From Lysobacteraceae bacterium (lineage in GTDB: Bacteria; Pseudomonadota; Gammaproteobacteria; Xanthomonadales; Xanthomonadaceae): DNA of 64,000 nt. A program made the position numbers and the translations under genes. The DNA lies in contig QBLY01000002.1 of NCBI GenBank assembly GCA_003241895.1, positions 62,001 to 126,000 of the forward strand, read 5' to 3'. Below are positions 25,734 to 33,218 of this stretch, piece by piece. The notes under the pieces were generated by a model. That model made no database searches. It was not told the DNA's origin and was given only the letters and a program-made list of their open reading frames with translations. Every line of letters starts with the position of its first letter. Within the stretch, counting starts at the first letter, position 1.

Positions 25734-26890
25734 AGACGGTCGCGGCGTGGCTGCTGTTGGCGCTGCTGCTGGCTGCGCCGTTAGCGCAGGCCCAGGCGGC
25801 GCCCGAGCGCGCGAAGAAGGAAGCCGCGGCGCAGCAGCAGCTTGACGCCCTGCGCACCCAGATCAAGGCCATCGCCAGCGAACAGCGCGCGCTGGAAGGC
25901 GAGCGCGGCGACGCCACCCGCGGCCTGCGCGAGGCCGACGCCAAGGTCAGCGACGCCGTGCGCAGCCTGCGCCAGACCGAAGCGGGCATTGCCACCCAGG
26001 AAATCGGGCTGCAGCAGCTGGAGGAAAAGAAAACCGCGCTCGAGGCCGGCCTGTCCGAGCAGCGCGAAGCCCTGGCCACGCTGGTGCGCTCGGCCTACGC
26101 CCTGGGCCGGCACGAGCAGCTCAAGCTGCTGCTGGCCCAGGACAAGATGAGCGACCTGGCCCGCGTGCTGGCCTACCACCGCTATTTCCAGAACGACCGC
26201 CAGCAGCGCATCGGCAGCCTGCTGGCCGAGCTGCAGCAATTGGCGCAGGTGGCCCAGCAGATCATCGACCAGCGCCAGGTGCTGGAGGCCGCGCGCCTGC
26301 AGCAGCAGACCGAACTCACCGCGCTCGAGACCCAGCGCACCGAGCGCGCCGGCGTGCTGGTGGAGCTGGAAAAACGCTTCAAGGACCGCGCCGCCCGCCT
26401 GGTCGCACTGGGCCGGGACGAGAAGTCGGTGGTGCAGCTGCTGGAAAAGCTGCGCGACGCCGTGGCCGACATCCCGCGCCAGGTGGACGACAACCGCCCC
26501 TTCGCCAGCCGCCGCGGCCAGCTGGGCCGGCCCTTGGCCGGCAGCGCGCTGGCGGCATTCGGCGGCAAGCTGCCCGACGGCCGCAGCAGCGACGGCCTGC
26601 TGATTGCCGGCACGGCCGGGGCCGAAGTGCGCGCCGTGGCCCCGGGCCGGGTGGCGTATTCGGACTGGCTCAAGGGCTACGGCCTGCTGACCATCATCGA
26701 CCACGGCGACGGCTGGATGAGCCTGTACGCCTTCAACGACGCCCTGCTCAAGGACGTGGGCGACTGGGTGCGCGCCGGCGAGCCCCTGGCCACGGTGGGC
26801 AGCTCGGGTGGCCAGGGTCGGCCGGCGCTGTATTTCGAGCTGCGCCGCAACGGCCAGCCGCAGGATCCCAAGCCGTGGCTGCGCCCCTGA
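25730..26890 (+). CDS. envC: EnvC-like murein hydrolase activator, degenerate LytM domain
   Basis: Protein of 386 residues from TTG 25730, which overlaps the gpmI stop. A signal peptide (AAWLLLALLLAAPLAQAQA) is followed by a long coiled coil at about residues 25-245 rich in Gln, Glu and Leu, then a C-terminal LytM/M23 domain. The zinc ligands of active M23 enzymes are gone: the usual HxxxD region reads SSDGLLIAG and the HLHFE motif reads ALYFEL. That is how E. coli EnvC works, activating AmiA/AmiB amidases during septum splitting. The gpmI-envC-ctpA order is common in gammaproteobacteria. Confidence 0.92.
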   Translation: MKTVAAWLLLALLLAAPLAQAQAAPERAKKEAAAQQQLDALRTQIKAIASEQRALEGERGDATRGLREADAKVSDAVRSLRQTEAGIATQEIGLQQLEEKKTALEAGLSEQREALATLVRSAYALGRHEQLKLLLAQDKMSDLARVLAYHRYFQNDRQQRIGSLLAELQQLAQVAQQIIDQRQVLEAARLQQQTELTALETQRTERAGVLVELEKRFKDRAARLVALGRDEKSVVQLLEKLRDAVADIPRQVDDNRPFASRRGQLGRPLAGSALAAFGGKLPDGRSSDGLLIAGTAGAEVRAVAPGRVAYSDWLKGYGLLTIIDHGDGWMSLYAFNDALLKDVGDWVRAGEPLATVGSSGGQGRPALYFELRRNGQPQDPKPWLRP

Positions 26891-26902
26891 CCGCGGCGGG
26901 CG

Positions 26903-26908
26903 CATAAT
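26903..26908 (+). promoter_or_regulatory. -10 hexamer CATAAT, 6 bases before the ctpA ATG
   Basis: CATAAT, CGCGCC, ATG 26915. The expected transcript start equals the first base of the start codon. Confidence 0.4.
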
Positions 26909-26914
26909 CGCGCC

Positions 26915-28201
26915 ATGCGCCTTATTTTCCCGCTGCTGTTCGCCCTTGCCCTGCCCGCCGCCGCGCTCGCCGACGACCCGCTTTCGCCGATGAATCCCGA
27001 CGTGGCCGAGGCCACGCCGCGCACGGTGCCCTTGGCCGAGATCCAGCGCTACGTGTCGGTGTACCGCGCCATCCAGGACGCCTACGTCGAACCACTGGAC
27101 GACGAAGCCCTGATGAAGGCCGCCCTGCGCGGCCTGCTGGCCGACCTCGACCCGCACAGCGCCTACCTTGAAAAGGACGAGGCGCAGGACCTGCTGGAAC
27201 AGGCCGAGGGCGCGTACTCCGGCATTGGCGTGGAGATTGAACAGCGACCCGACCGCAGCCTGATGGTGATCGCGGCCATCGACGGCACGCCGGCCCAGCG
27301 CGCCGGCCTGCGCGCCGGCGACACCATCATCGCCGTCAACGGCAAGGTGCTGGCCACGCGCGGCGCCGACGCGGCCAGCCGCGAGCTGCGCGGCAAGCCC
27401 GGTACCCAGGTCACCCTCACCTTCGTTCGGCCCGGCGACGCCGCACCGCGCGACCTGGTGATCACCCGCGAAACCATCCGGGTCACCAGCGTCAGCAGCC
27501 GCCTGCTTGAGCCGGGCTATGGCTACCTGCGCATCAGCACCTTCCAGGCCGACACCGGCCCGCAGGTGAAGCGCCAGCTGTCGGCGCTGGCCGAACAGTC
27601 CGACGGCGGCCTGTCGGGGCTGGTGCTGGACCTGCGCAGCAATCCCGGCGGCCTGCTCAACGCCGCGGTGGAGGCGGCCGATGCGCTGCTCGACCAGGGC
27701 CTGATCGTACGCACCAAGGGGCGGCTGCCGTACTCCAACGCCAGCTTCCACGCCAAGGCCGGTGACGCGATAGACGGTGCGCCGGTAGTGGTGCTGGTGG
27801 ACGCCGGCACCGCCAGCGCGGCCGAAGTGCTGGCCGGCGCCCTGCGCGACCACAAGCGCGCCGTGGTGATGGGCAGCCGCACGTTCGGCAAGGGCTCGGT
27901 GCAGACGGTGGTGCCGCTGGACAACGGCGATTCGGTGAAGCTCACCACCGCGCGTTATTACACGCCCAGCGGCAAGTCCATCCAGGCCAGCGGCATCCGC
28001 CCCGACATCGTGCTGCGCGGCAAGGCCAGCCGCGGCCCGCTGGAACAGGACCTGCCCGGACACCTCAGCGGCGACGACGAAGCCGCGGCCGGGATCGGCC
28101 GCGGTGAAGTCATTGAGGGCGACGCCGCCATCGTCAAGGCCCTGGCCCAGCTCAAGTCTTCGCGCCGCACCGTCGCCGCGAAGGCGACCGCCGGCGGCTG
28201 A
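26915..28201 (+). CDS. ctpA: Carboxy-terminal processing protease (S41 family)
   Basis: Protein of 428 residues with a signal peptide ending AALAD (residue 20), so periplasmic. An N-terminal helical segment with LLADLDPHSAYLEKDE is followed by a PDZ domain (about 100-185) and the S41 core. The catalytic Ser301 is in GTASAAEVLAGAL and Lys326 in RTFGKGSVQ, with the normal 25-residue spacing. Members trim the C-termini of periplasmic proteins, often peptidoglycan hydrolases, which fits its place beside envC. Confidence 0.96.
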   Translation: MRLIFPLLFALALPAAALADDPLSPMNPDVAEATPRTVPLAEIQRYVSVYRAIQDAYVEPLDDEALMKAALRGLLADLDPHSAYLEKDEAQDLLEQAEGAYSGIGVEIEQRPDRSLMVIAAIDGTPAQRAGLRAGDTIIAVNGKVLATRGADAASRELRGKPGTQVTLTFVRPGDAAPRDLVITRETIRVTSVSSRLLEPGYGYLRISTFQADTGPQVKRQLSALAEQSDGGLSGLVLDLRSNPGGLLNAAVEAADALLDQGLIVRTKGRLPYSNASFHAKAGDAIDGAPVVVLVDAGTASAAEVLAGALRDHKRAVVMGSRTFGKGSVQTVVPLDNGDSVKLTTARYYTPSGKSIQASGIRPDIVLRGKASRGPLEQDLPGHLSGDDEAAAGIGRGEVIEGDAAIVKALAQLKSSRRTVAAKATAGG

Positions 28202-28207
28202 ATCCCG

Positions 28208-28597
28208 TCAGGCCATCGGCCGCAGGTGCACGGCGGTATCGGTGTGCTGCTGGAACGAAACGGCCTTGCCGTCGCGGAACTTCCACACGTGCGCGAACGG
28301 CGCAGTGAAGCTCTTTCCCGTTGCCTTGAACGTCGCCGCGTAGGTGCCCAGCGCCACCACCGTGTCGCCCTGCGACACGAATTCCTGCGGTACGGCCGAG
28401 AATCCGTCCCAGTCGCCGCCCAGCTTCATGAAAACGTTCTCCAGCACCGCCGTCGGCCCCACCGACACGCCACCGTAGGGTCCGCCCTCGGCCTCGGTCC
28501 AGTGGATATCGGGCGCCATCGCGTCGAGCACCGTAGGGATGTCGCCGACGGCGAACGCCGCGTAGATGGCTTTCGCGGTCGAGGTATGAACGGTCAT
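28208..28597 (-). CDS. NTF2-like (SnoaL-type) protein
   Basis: Protein of 129 residues, the size of a single cone-shaped NTF2 fold. The typical features are an N-terminal helix (AKAIYAAFAVGDIPTVLDAM), then PDIHWTEAEGGPYGG and the late strand FAHVWKFRDGKAVSFQQHTD. Proteins of this shape bind small polyketide or steroid-like ligands or act in stress responses; no specific function can be given. It converges on ctpA with a 6-bp gap. Confidence 0.9.
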   Translation of the reverse strand: MTVHTSTAKAIYAAFAVGDIPTVLDAMAPDIHWTEAEGGPYGGVSVGPTAVLENVFMKLGGDWDGFSAVPQEFVSQGDTVVALGTYAATFKATGKSFTAPFAHVWKFRDGKAVSFQQHTDTAVHLRPMA

Positions 28598-28659
28598 TGC
28601 CTGGCTCCGGTGTCGGCGCGGTGCGCCGGGACAAGCGGGAATCTAGCAGAGCCCCGCGC

Positions 28660-28761
28660 TCAGGGCCGGCGGCTTTCGATCCGGCCGCCGCGCACGGCCT
28701 GCGTCCAGGCCGCGGCGTTGCCGGTCCAACTGCAGACCAGGCGGTCGCCGGGAGCGGTCAT
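28660..28761 (-). CDS. 33-residue coupled ORF after NUDIX
   Basis: Starts at ATG 28761, overlapping the NUDIX TGA as ATGA. It encodes MTAPGDRLVCSWTGNAAAWT and ends at RRP. The protein has one cysteine and two tryptophans and resembles no family I know. The overlap suggests translational coupling, but length and codon use cannot prove expression. Confidence 0.35.
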   Translation of the reverse strand: MTAPGDRLVCSWTGNAAAWTQAVRGGRIESRRP

Positions 28762-29171
28762 GCAATGCCCTCGGGCACGAAGCCCGACTGCTGCAGCGAC
28801 GCCAGCGGCGAGAACAGCGGCGACGGCAGCGCCGACCAGTCGCACCATTCCCAGCCCGCGCATTTGTCGGGTTCCCGCCGCTCCGGCTCGCCCTGGGCGT
28901 CGCGCGCCACCATGAACAGCGTGACGTAGTGCAGGCCCCTGGACACCAGCACGTTGTTGGTGAACGGGCCGGGCGCGAATGCATGCGCCTGCAGGCCGGT
29001 TTCTTCGGCCAGCTCGCGCTGCGCGCAGCCTTCGATGCTTTCGCCGAACTCCAGGTGCCCGCCCGGCAGCGCCCAGGAGCCCTCGCCGTGCGAACCGAGC
29101 CGCTGGCCCAGCAGCACGCGGCCGTTGCGCACCACCAGCACCGCGACACCGATGCGGGGCGCGAGCGTCAT
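28758..29171 (-). CDS. NUDIX hydrolase, NUDT15-like
   Basis: Protein of 137 residues from ATG 29171; a TTG at 29201 is an alternative but overlaps the upstream stop. The full Nudix box is present as GHLEFGESIEGCAQRELAEE followed by TGL, fitting Gx5Ex7REUxEExGU. The N-terminal pattern GVAVLVVRNGRVLLGQRLGS resembles nucleotide diphosphatases that clean oxidised or modified nucleotides. Substrate not determined. It follows the LURP-one-like gene by 16 bp and overlaps a 33-residue frame. Confidence 0.92.
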   Translation of the reverse strand: MTLAPRIGVAVLVVRNGRVLLGQRLGSHGEGSWALPGGHLEFGESIEGCAQRELAEETGLQAHAFAPGPFTNNVLVSRGLHYVTLFMVARDAQGEPERREPDKCAGWEWCDWSALPSPLFSPLASLQQSGFVPEGIA

Positions 29172-29187
29172 GCCGCTGCCCGTGGGT

Positions 29188-29751
29188 TCAATGGCGGACA
29201 AAAAGCGCCACCGCCAGTACGAACGCCTGCAGCTGCGGCGACGCCGCCGGCAGCCTTACGCCGTACTCGAATCGCAGCATGAACAGCCGCGGTTCGTAAA
29301 TTTCTCCCAGCACGCTGCCTGACGGCCCGACGACGGGGTAGCGCTTGCGCCACATCGATGTCGAGGGCATCACTTCCGCCTTCACCGGCACCGTCATCCT
29401 GATCACGGGCAGCCGCCGACCGGACTCGAAGGTCACCTCGGCGCTGCACAGCACTTCGTGCGCCGGCGATTCCAGCGTATAGCGCAGGTCGTTCAGGAAA
29501 CCACGCCGCGTGTACTCGTGCCGCAGCAGCCAGGTCTCGCCGTGGATACGGATCTGCACGTCGCCCTTGTTCGAGCCCGGGGCGTGGACAGCCAGCCGGG
29601 CATTCTTGGCCTGGGAGAAGGTCGGCATGCTGCATCCGCCGACCACCGTGCCCGAGGGCGTCAACAGTTCGTACTCAAAGCCATGCCACATGGACTTCTG
29701 CCGAAGCCGCATGACGTCGTGGCGGGCGCTGTCCGGGGCTGCCTTGTGCAT
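29188..29751 (-). CDS. LURP-one/tubby C-terminal-like protein, tentative
   Basis: Protein of 187 residues. After a hydrophilic N-terminus the chain alternates short beta strands (WHGFEYELLTPSGTVVGGCS, TWLLRHEYTRRGFLNDLRYT) and ends in a hydrophobic helix (SPQLQAFVLAVALFV). This layout, a 12-stranded barrel around a membrane-entering helix, is that of tubby-like and LURP-one or phospholipid scramblase-related proteins. I cannot confirm the family by eye. The gene is part of a minus-strand run with NUDIX and DUF1820. Confidence 0.6.
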   Translation of the reverse strand: MHKAAPDSARHDVMRLRQKSMWHGFEYELLTPSGTVVGGCSMPTFSQAKNARLAVHAPGSNKGDVQIRIHGETWLLRHEYTRRGFLNDLRYTLESPAHEVLCSAEVTFESGRRLPVIRMTVPVKAEVMPSTSMWRKRYPVVGPSGSVLGEIYEPRLFMLRFEYGVRLPAASPQLQAFVLAVALFVRH

Positions 29752-29786
29752 TGCTCGACTCCTGTCTGCGGTGCCGTCTTGGAGGG

Positions 29787-30110
29787 CTATCGCGGCTTCA
29801 CCGGCATCGGGAAGGGGGTCACCACTTTCTCGCCGGTGCCGGCGTCGCGGATGCTGATGGGGGCCTTGCGGTCGACTTCCTCCACCCGCACCACGCTTTG
29901 CATCGGCAGGTGCAGCACGCGGGTGTTGGCGAACTCGTCGCGCAGGCGCTCTTCGGTGGGGTCCACCACCACGCCTTCGTTCACGTCGAACACCAGGTCG
30001 GCCACTTCAGTGAAGCCCCACAGCGAGCTCGACGCCACGCGGCGCGCGTACAGCTCGTAAATCTTGCCGGCGTTGTGGAAGGTGACCTTGTAGAGGACGC
30101 GCGTGTTCAT
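29787..30110 (-). CDS. DUF1820 family protein
   Basis: Protein of 107 residues with the family block VLYKVTFHNAGKIYELYARR at the N-terminus, then SSLWGFTEVADLVFD and LRDEFANTRVLHLPMQSVVR. Small, soluble and all-beta by pattern; function unknown. A TATACT hexamer lies 6 bases before the ATG, within the preceding intergenic space. Confidence 0.93.
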   Translation of the reverse strand: MNTRVLYKVTFHNAGKIYELYARRVASSSLWGFTEVADLVFDVNEGVVVDPTEERLRDEFANTRVLHLPMQSVVRVEEVDRKAPISIRDAGTGEKVVTPFPMPVKPR

Positions 30111-30116
30111 GGCCCG

Positions 30117-30122
30117 AGTATA
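30117..30122 (-). promoter_or_regulatory. -10 hexamer TATACT, 6 bases before the DUF1820 ATG
   Basis: Minus strand: TATACT, CGGGCC, ATG at 30110. The transcript would start on the start codon. Confidence 0.45.
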
Positions 30123-30131
30123 CGAGCCGCC

Positions 30132-30812
30132 TCAGCCGCCGCGCGAGCGCCGCGCCAGCGCCGGTTTCATCACCAGCGCGTACAGCAGGCCCACGCCGAA
30201 ACCGGCCAGGTGCGCCCACCACGCCACTGCGCCGAAGCTCGGGCCGACGAAGGTGAAGGCCAGCTGCAGCGCCGCCCACAGGCCGATCAGCAGCGCCGCC
30301 GGTACCTTGATGAATTCCAGCCACACCCCCAGCGGCACCACCACGCCCAGGCGTGCATTCGGGAACAGCGCCAGGTAGGCACCGATCACCGCCGACACGC
30401 CGCCGCTGGCGCCGATGATGGCGCGCGCCGGCGTCCCCATCAGCAGCGCGGCCGCCAGGTTGGCCAGCGCACCGCCGGCCAGGAACAGCAGCAGGAAGCG
30501 CCACGGCCCCAGGCTGCGTTCGGCCGGCAGCCCGAAGATGAAAAGGAACAGCAGGTTGCCGATCAGGTGCACCGGCCCGAGGTGGATGAACAGCGCGCTG
30601 ACCAGCGTGAGCAGGCGTTCGTCGCGCATCGCCGCGCGCCACTCCGTGACGCTGCCCGACAGCGTGCCCCAGCGCAGCAGCGTGGCGCGCCAGGCGGCGT
30701 CGTCGGGCAGCAGCGTGATCCAGATGAACGCCGCCACCATCAGCGTGGCCAGCAGGGCCGTGGCCCATCGCATCTGCGGCTTGCGCCGGGTGGGCAGGAA
30801 AACGAAAACCAT
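30132..30812 (-). CDS. Rhomboid family intramembrane serine protease
   Basis: Protein of 226 residues with six or seven membrane helices. The catalytic dyad is Ser136 in GASGG and His201 in WWAHLAGFGVG. The conserved second-helix signature HLGPVHLIGNLLFL (His77, His82, Asn86) is also present. Cleaves membrane proteins inside the inner membrane; substrates unknown. Compact form without extra domains. The next upstream gene on this strand ends 7 bp away. Confidence 0.95.
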   Translation of the reverse strand: MVFVFLPTRRKPQMRWATALLATLMVAAFIWITLLPDDAAWRATLLRWGTLSGSVTEWRAAMRDERLLTLVSALFIHLGPVHLIGNLLFLFIFGLPAERSLGPWRFLLLFLAGGALANLAAALLMGTPARAIIGASGGVSAVIGAYLALFPNARLGVVVPLGVWLEFIKVPAALLIGLWAALQLAFTFVGPSFGAVAWWAHLAGFGVGLLYALVMKPALARRSRGG

Positions 30813-30818
30813 GGTCGC

Positions 30819-31514
30819 CTAGGGTCGCGCCAGCAGCAGGCGCTGGCCGTTCACGGAGAGTACCAAGCCGTCGCGACGGATTTCTTCCAGCACGACGCCG
30901 GCAGCGGGGCTGGCGCCTTGGCCAAGCCGCTGGCCGTCAAGGATGACGAAGCGTTTGGCGGGATCGTCGGAGAATACGTGCATGCTCAGCTTCAGCGGCG
31001 GTAGCGCCGCGCGTTCGCTGGCCGCAAGCGCTGCCAGGCCGGGCACGTAGGGCAGGGCGTCGGCGGGTGGTGGCGCGACAGCGGCGGGCGCCGCCGGCGC
31101 CGCGACCGCTGCGGGCGGTGGCTGGAGTGCGGGCGCTGGCTCGACGCGGGTGGCCTGGGCCGTTGCTGGCATGGGCTCAATGCGTGGCGGCGGCGGGCTC
31201 GGCGTAAGCGTGATCGAAGCCATTGCCCCGGGTTCGGTCGGGGCGGGTCCGGAGGGCTCGGTGATCTGCGCGGGCGTTGTCGGCACTGCCGACTCGGCGA
31301 CGGGCGCAGCCAACGGATCCGGCGCCGGCCGCGACCACTCGCGCCAGCCCCAGGCCAGCAGCACGGCCACCAGCAGCGCGCCCAGGCCCCAGGCCCAAAC
31401 CGGCACGCTCCGTTCGCGCGTGCGCGCCGGCCGCTGTTCGACGAACAGCCCGGGTGCACGCCCGCGCTGCCGCTCGGCCTCGGACTTGCGCAAGGCTTCG
31501 AGGATCATCGACAT
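30819..31514 (-). CDS. GspB-like general secretion pathway protein B
   Basis: Protein of 231 residues. The N-terminus MSMILEALRKSEAERQRG is the classic ExeB/GspB start. One membrane helix lies near residues 41-58 (VWAWGLGALLVAVLLAWGW), then a long Pro/Ala linker (about 65-165). The C-terminal domain (LPPLKLSMHVFSDDPAKRFV to LLLARP) is the conserved periplasmic GspB fold. In Aeromonas ExeA and ExeB help assemble the type II secretin. Its ATG overlaps the stop of the exeA-like gene (TGATG). No other gsp gene is in the window. Confidence 0.88.
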   Translation of the reverse strand: MSMILEALRKSEAERQRGRAPGLFVEQRPARTRERSVPVWAWGLGALLVAVLLAWGWREWSRPAPDPLAAPVAESAVPTTPAQITEPSGPAPTEPGAMASITLTPSPPPPRIEPMPATAQATRVEPAPALQPPPAAVAAPAAPAAVAPPPADALPYVPGLAALAASERAALPPLKLSMHVFSDDPAKRFVILDGQRLGQGASPAAGVVLEEIRRDGLVLSVNGQRLLLARP

Positions 31515-33115
31515 CAGTCCAGCACCCGGCGCAGTCGCGGCCCGTCGCTGTCGCCCGACGACAGCGCCATCAGCGTTTCCGGACCGATCACGCCGTCGGC
31601 GACCAGGCCGTGCTTGGTTTGCACGCGCCGCACGGCCACCAGGCTGGCGGCATCGAGCACGGCCGGGCCGGCGTCGGGGGTGTCCAGGCCGGCGCGGTCG
31701 CGCAGGCGGTCGTGGATCCAGTCCACGGCCGGGCCGCTGTCGCCAGCTGCGGGCGGCGGCGCCAGGAAAGCGGGGCCACGCCAGATGGCGGCGTAGTCGC
31801 CGCGCCAGGTGCGTTCGAGCGCCAGCCGGTCGGTGTCGAAACGGCCGCCACCCAGCCACAGGCGAACGCGCACGGCGTCGGCACCCAGCAGCACGGCCCA
31901 GGCGTCGCCCTCGCTGCTTTGCAGGCGCAGCAGGGTGGGCCGGCCCAGCGCCGCCAGCTTGTCCAGGCTGGCGCGGCCGCGCAGGCAGAACAGGCCCGGC
32001 GCCAGCACGGGCGGGCAGTTGGCGACGTCGGCCAAGGCGGCTTCGTTGGCGCGCACGGTCCACAGGCCCAGCAGCTGGCTCCAGGCCGGTTGTGGCGAAT
32101 CACCGGCCAGGCGTACGCGCTGGTCCAGCGCATCGCCCGGCAGGTAGGGCACCACTTCCGCCACGGGCACGGCGGCGGCGGGCGCGGGCGCGGGCACGGG
32201 AGGCGGGCTGGCCTTGGGCCAAAGCAGGAAGGCAACGACAATCGCCGCCAGCGCGACGCCCACCACGGCGGCCAGTGTCGGCCGCGGCAGCTTCGACAGC
32301 CGCGGCGCCAGCGCCTCGCGCGCGGCCTGGTCGACCCAGCGCTCGCCGATCTGCGCCTGGTCGTGGGCATAGCCGCCCAGCAGGGCGCGCTCGGCGATGA
32401 TGTTCACCAGCCGCGGCACGCCGCCGGAATGATGCTGGATGCGCTTGAGTGCCAGCTTGGTGAACGGGAAGCGCACGCCGCCGGCCACGGCGTAGCGGTG
32501 GCGCAGATAGGCTTCGGTTTCGGCGGCGTCCAGCGGGGTGAGATGGAAGCGCGCGGTGATGCGCTGGGCCAGCTGGCGCAGGTCGTCGCGGGCCAGGATG
32601 TCGCGCAGTTCGGGCTGGCCCAGCAGCACGATCTGCAGCAGCTTCTGGGTGTCGGTTTCGAGGTTGGTGAGCAGGCGCACCTGCTCGAGCGCCTCCACGC
32701 TCAGGTTCTGCGCCTCGTCGATGATCAGCACCACGCGCAGGCCCTGCGCGTACGCGTCGAGCAGGTAGCCGTTGAGCGCGTCCACCAGCGCCTTGAGGCT
32801 GGTGCGCCTGGCCGGCAGCCTGATGCCCAGCTCCTGGCAGATCGTTTCCAGCAGCTCGGGCGGGCTCAGGCGCGGATTGAGCACCAGGGCCACGCGCACG
32901 TTGTCGGGCAGCTGTTCCAGCAGCAGCCGGCACAGCGTGGTCTTGCCGGTGCCCACTTCGCCCGTCAGCTGCACGAAGCCGCCGCCGCCGCCCTGGCCGA
33001 TACCGAACAGCAGGTGCGCCAAGGCGTCCCGGTGGCGCTCGCTGAGGTACACGAAGCGCGGATCCGGGGTGATCGAGAACGGTGCCTCGCTCAGGCCGTA
33101 GTGCTCGAGGTACAT
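31514..33115 (-). CDS. ExeA/GspA-like AAA ATPase with peptidoglycan-binding domain
   Basis: Protein of 533 residues. Cytoplasmic AAA ATPase: MYLEHYGLSEAPFSITPDPR start, Walker A GEVGTGKTT (52-60), Walker B LRVVLIIDEAQNL (127-139). A membrane helix lies near 282-302, followed by a linker and a C-terminal peptidoglycan-binding domain (about 465-525, with VRRVQTKHGLVADGVIGPET). In the ExeAB system this protein remodels peptidoglycan to let the secretin assemble. A two-gene unit with the GspB-like gene. A perfect 67-bp palindrome lies 33 bp upstream of the start. Confidence 0.92.
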   Translation of the reverse strand: MYLEHYGLSEAPFSITPDPRFVYLSERHRDALAHLLFGIGQGGGGGFVQLTGEVGTGKTTLCRLLLEQLPDNVRVALVLNPRLSPPELLETICQELGIRLPARRTSLKALVDALNGYLLDAYAQGLRVVLIIDEAQNLSVEALEQVRLLTNLETDTQKLLQIVLLGQPELRDILARDDLRQLAQRITARFHLTPLDAAETEAYLRHRYAVAGGVRFPFTKLALKRIQHHSGGVPRLVNIIAERALLGGYAHDQAQIGERWVDQAAREALAPRLSKLPRPTLAAVVGVALAAIVVAFLLWPKASPPPVPAPAPAAAVPVAEVVPYLPGDALDQRVRLAGDSPQPAWSQLLGLWTVRANEAALADVANCPPVLAPGLFCLRGRASLDKLAALGRPTLLRLQSSEGDAWAVLLGADAVRVRLWLGGGRFDTDRLALERTWRGDYAAIWRGPAFLAPPPAAGDSGPAVDWIHDRLRDRAGLDTPDAGPAVLDAASLVAVRRVQTKHGLVADGVIGPETLMALSSGDSDGPRLRRVLD

Positions 33116-33147
33116 GGCGCCTCACAGTTGAAGATACGCTTAGCCTG

Positions 33148-33214
33148 CCACCAAAAAGGGGTCAGAGAATATATTCGTTTCAAACGAATATATTCTCTGA
33201 CCCCTTTTTGGTGG
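33148..33214. repeat. Perfect 67-bp palindrome, REP-like
   Basis: Two 33-base arms, fully complementary, around a single C at 33181. The left arm starts CCACCAAAAAGGGGTCAGAG (33148) and the right arm ends CTCTGACCCCTTTTTGGTGG (33214). The inner part is AT-rich with ATATATTCGTTT. Arms of this type are typical of REP-like elements mobilised by RAYT transposases. It lies 4 bp after the putA stop, so transcribed it would form a long hairpin. Confidence 0.9.
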
Positions 33215-33218
33215 GCTG

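Noticed and set aside
25730-26890. EnvC as a broken M23 peptidase pseudogene
   Set aside because: Missing zinc ligands are the normal state of EnvC-type activators, and the frame is intact with correct synteny.
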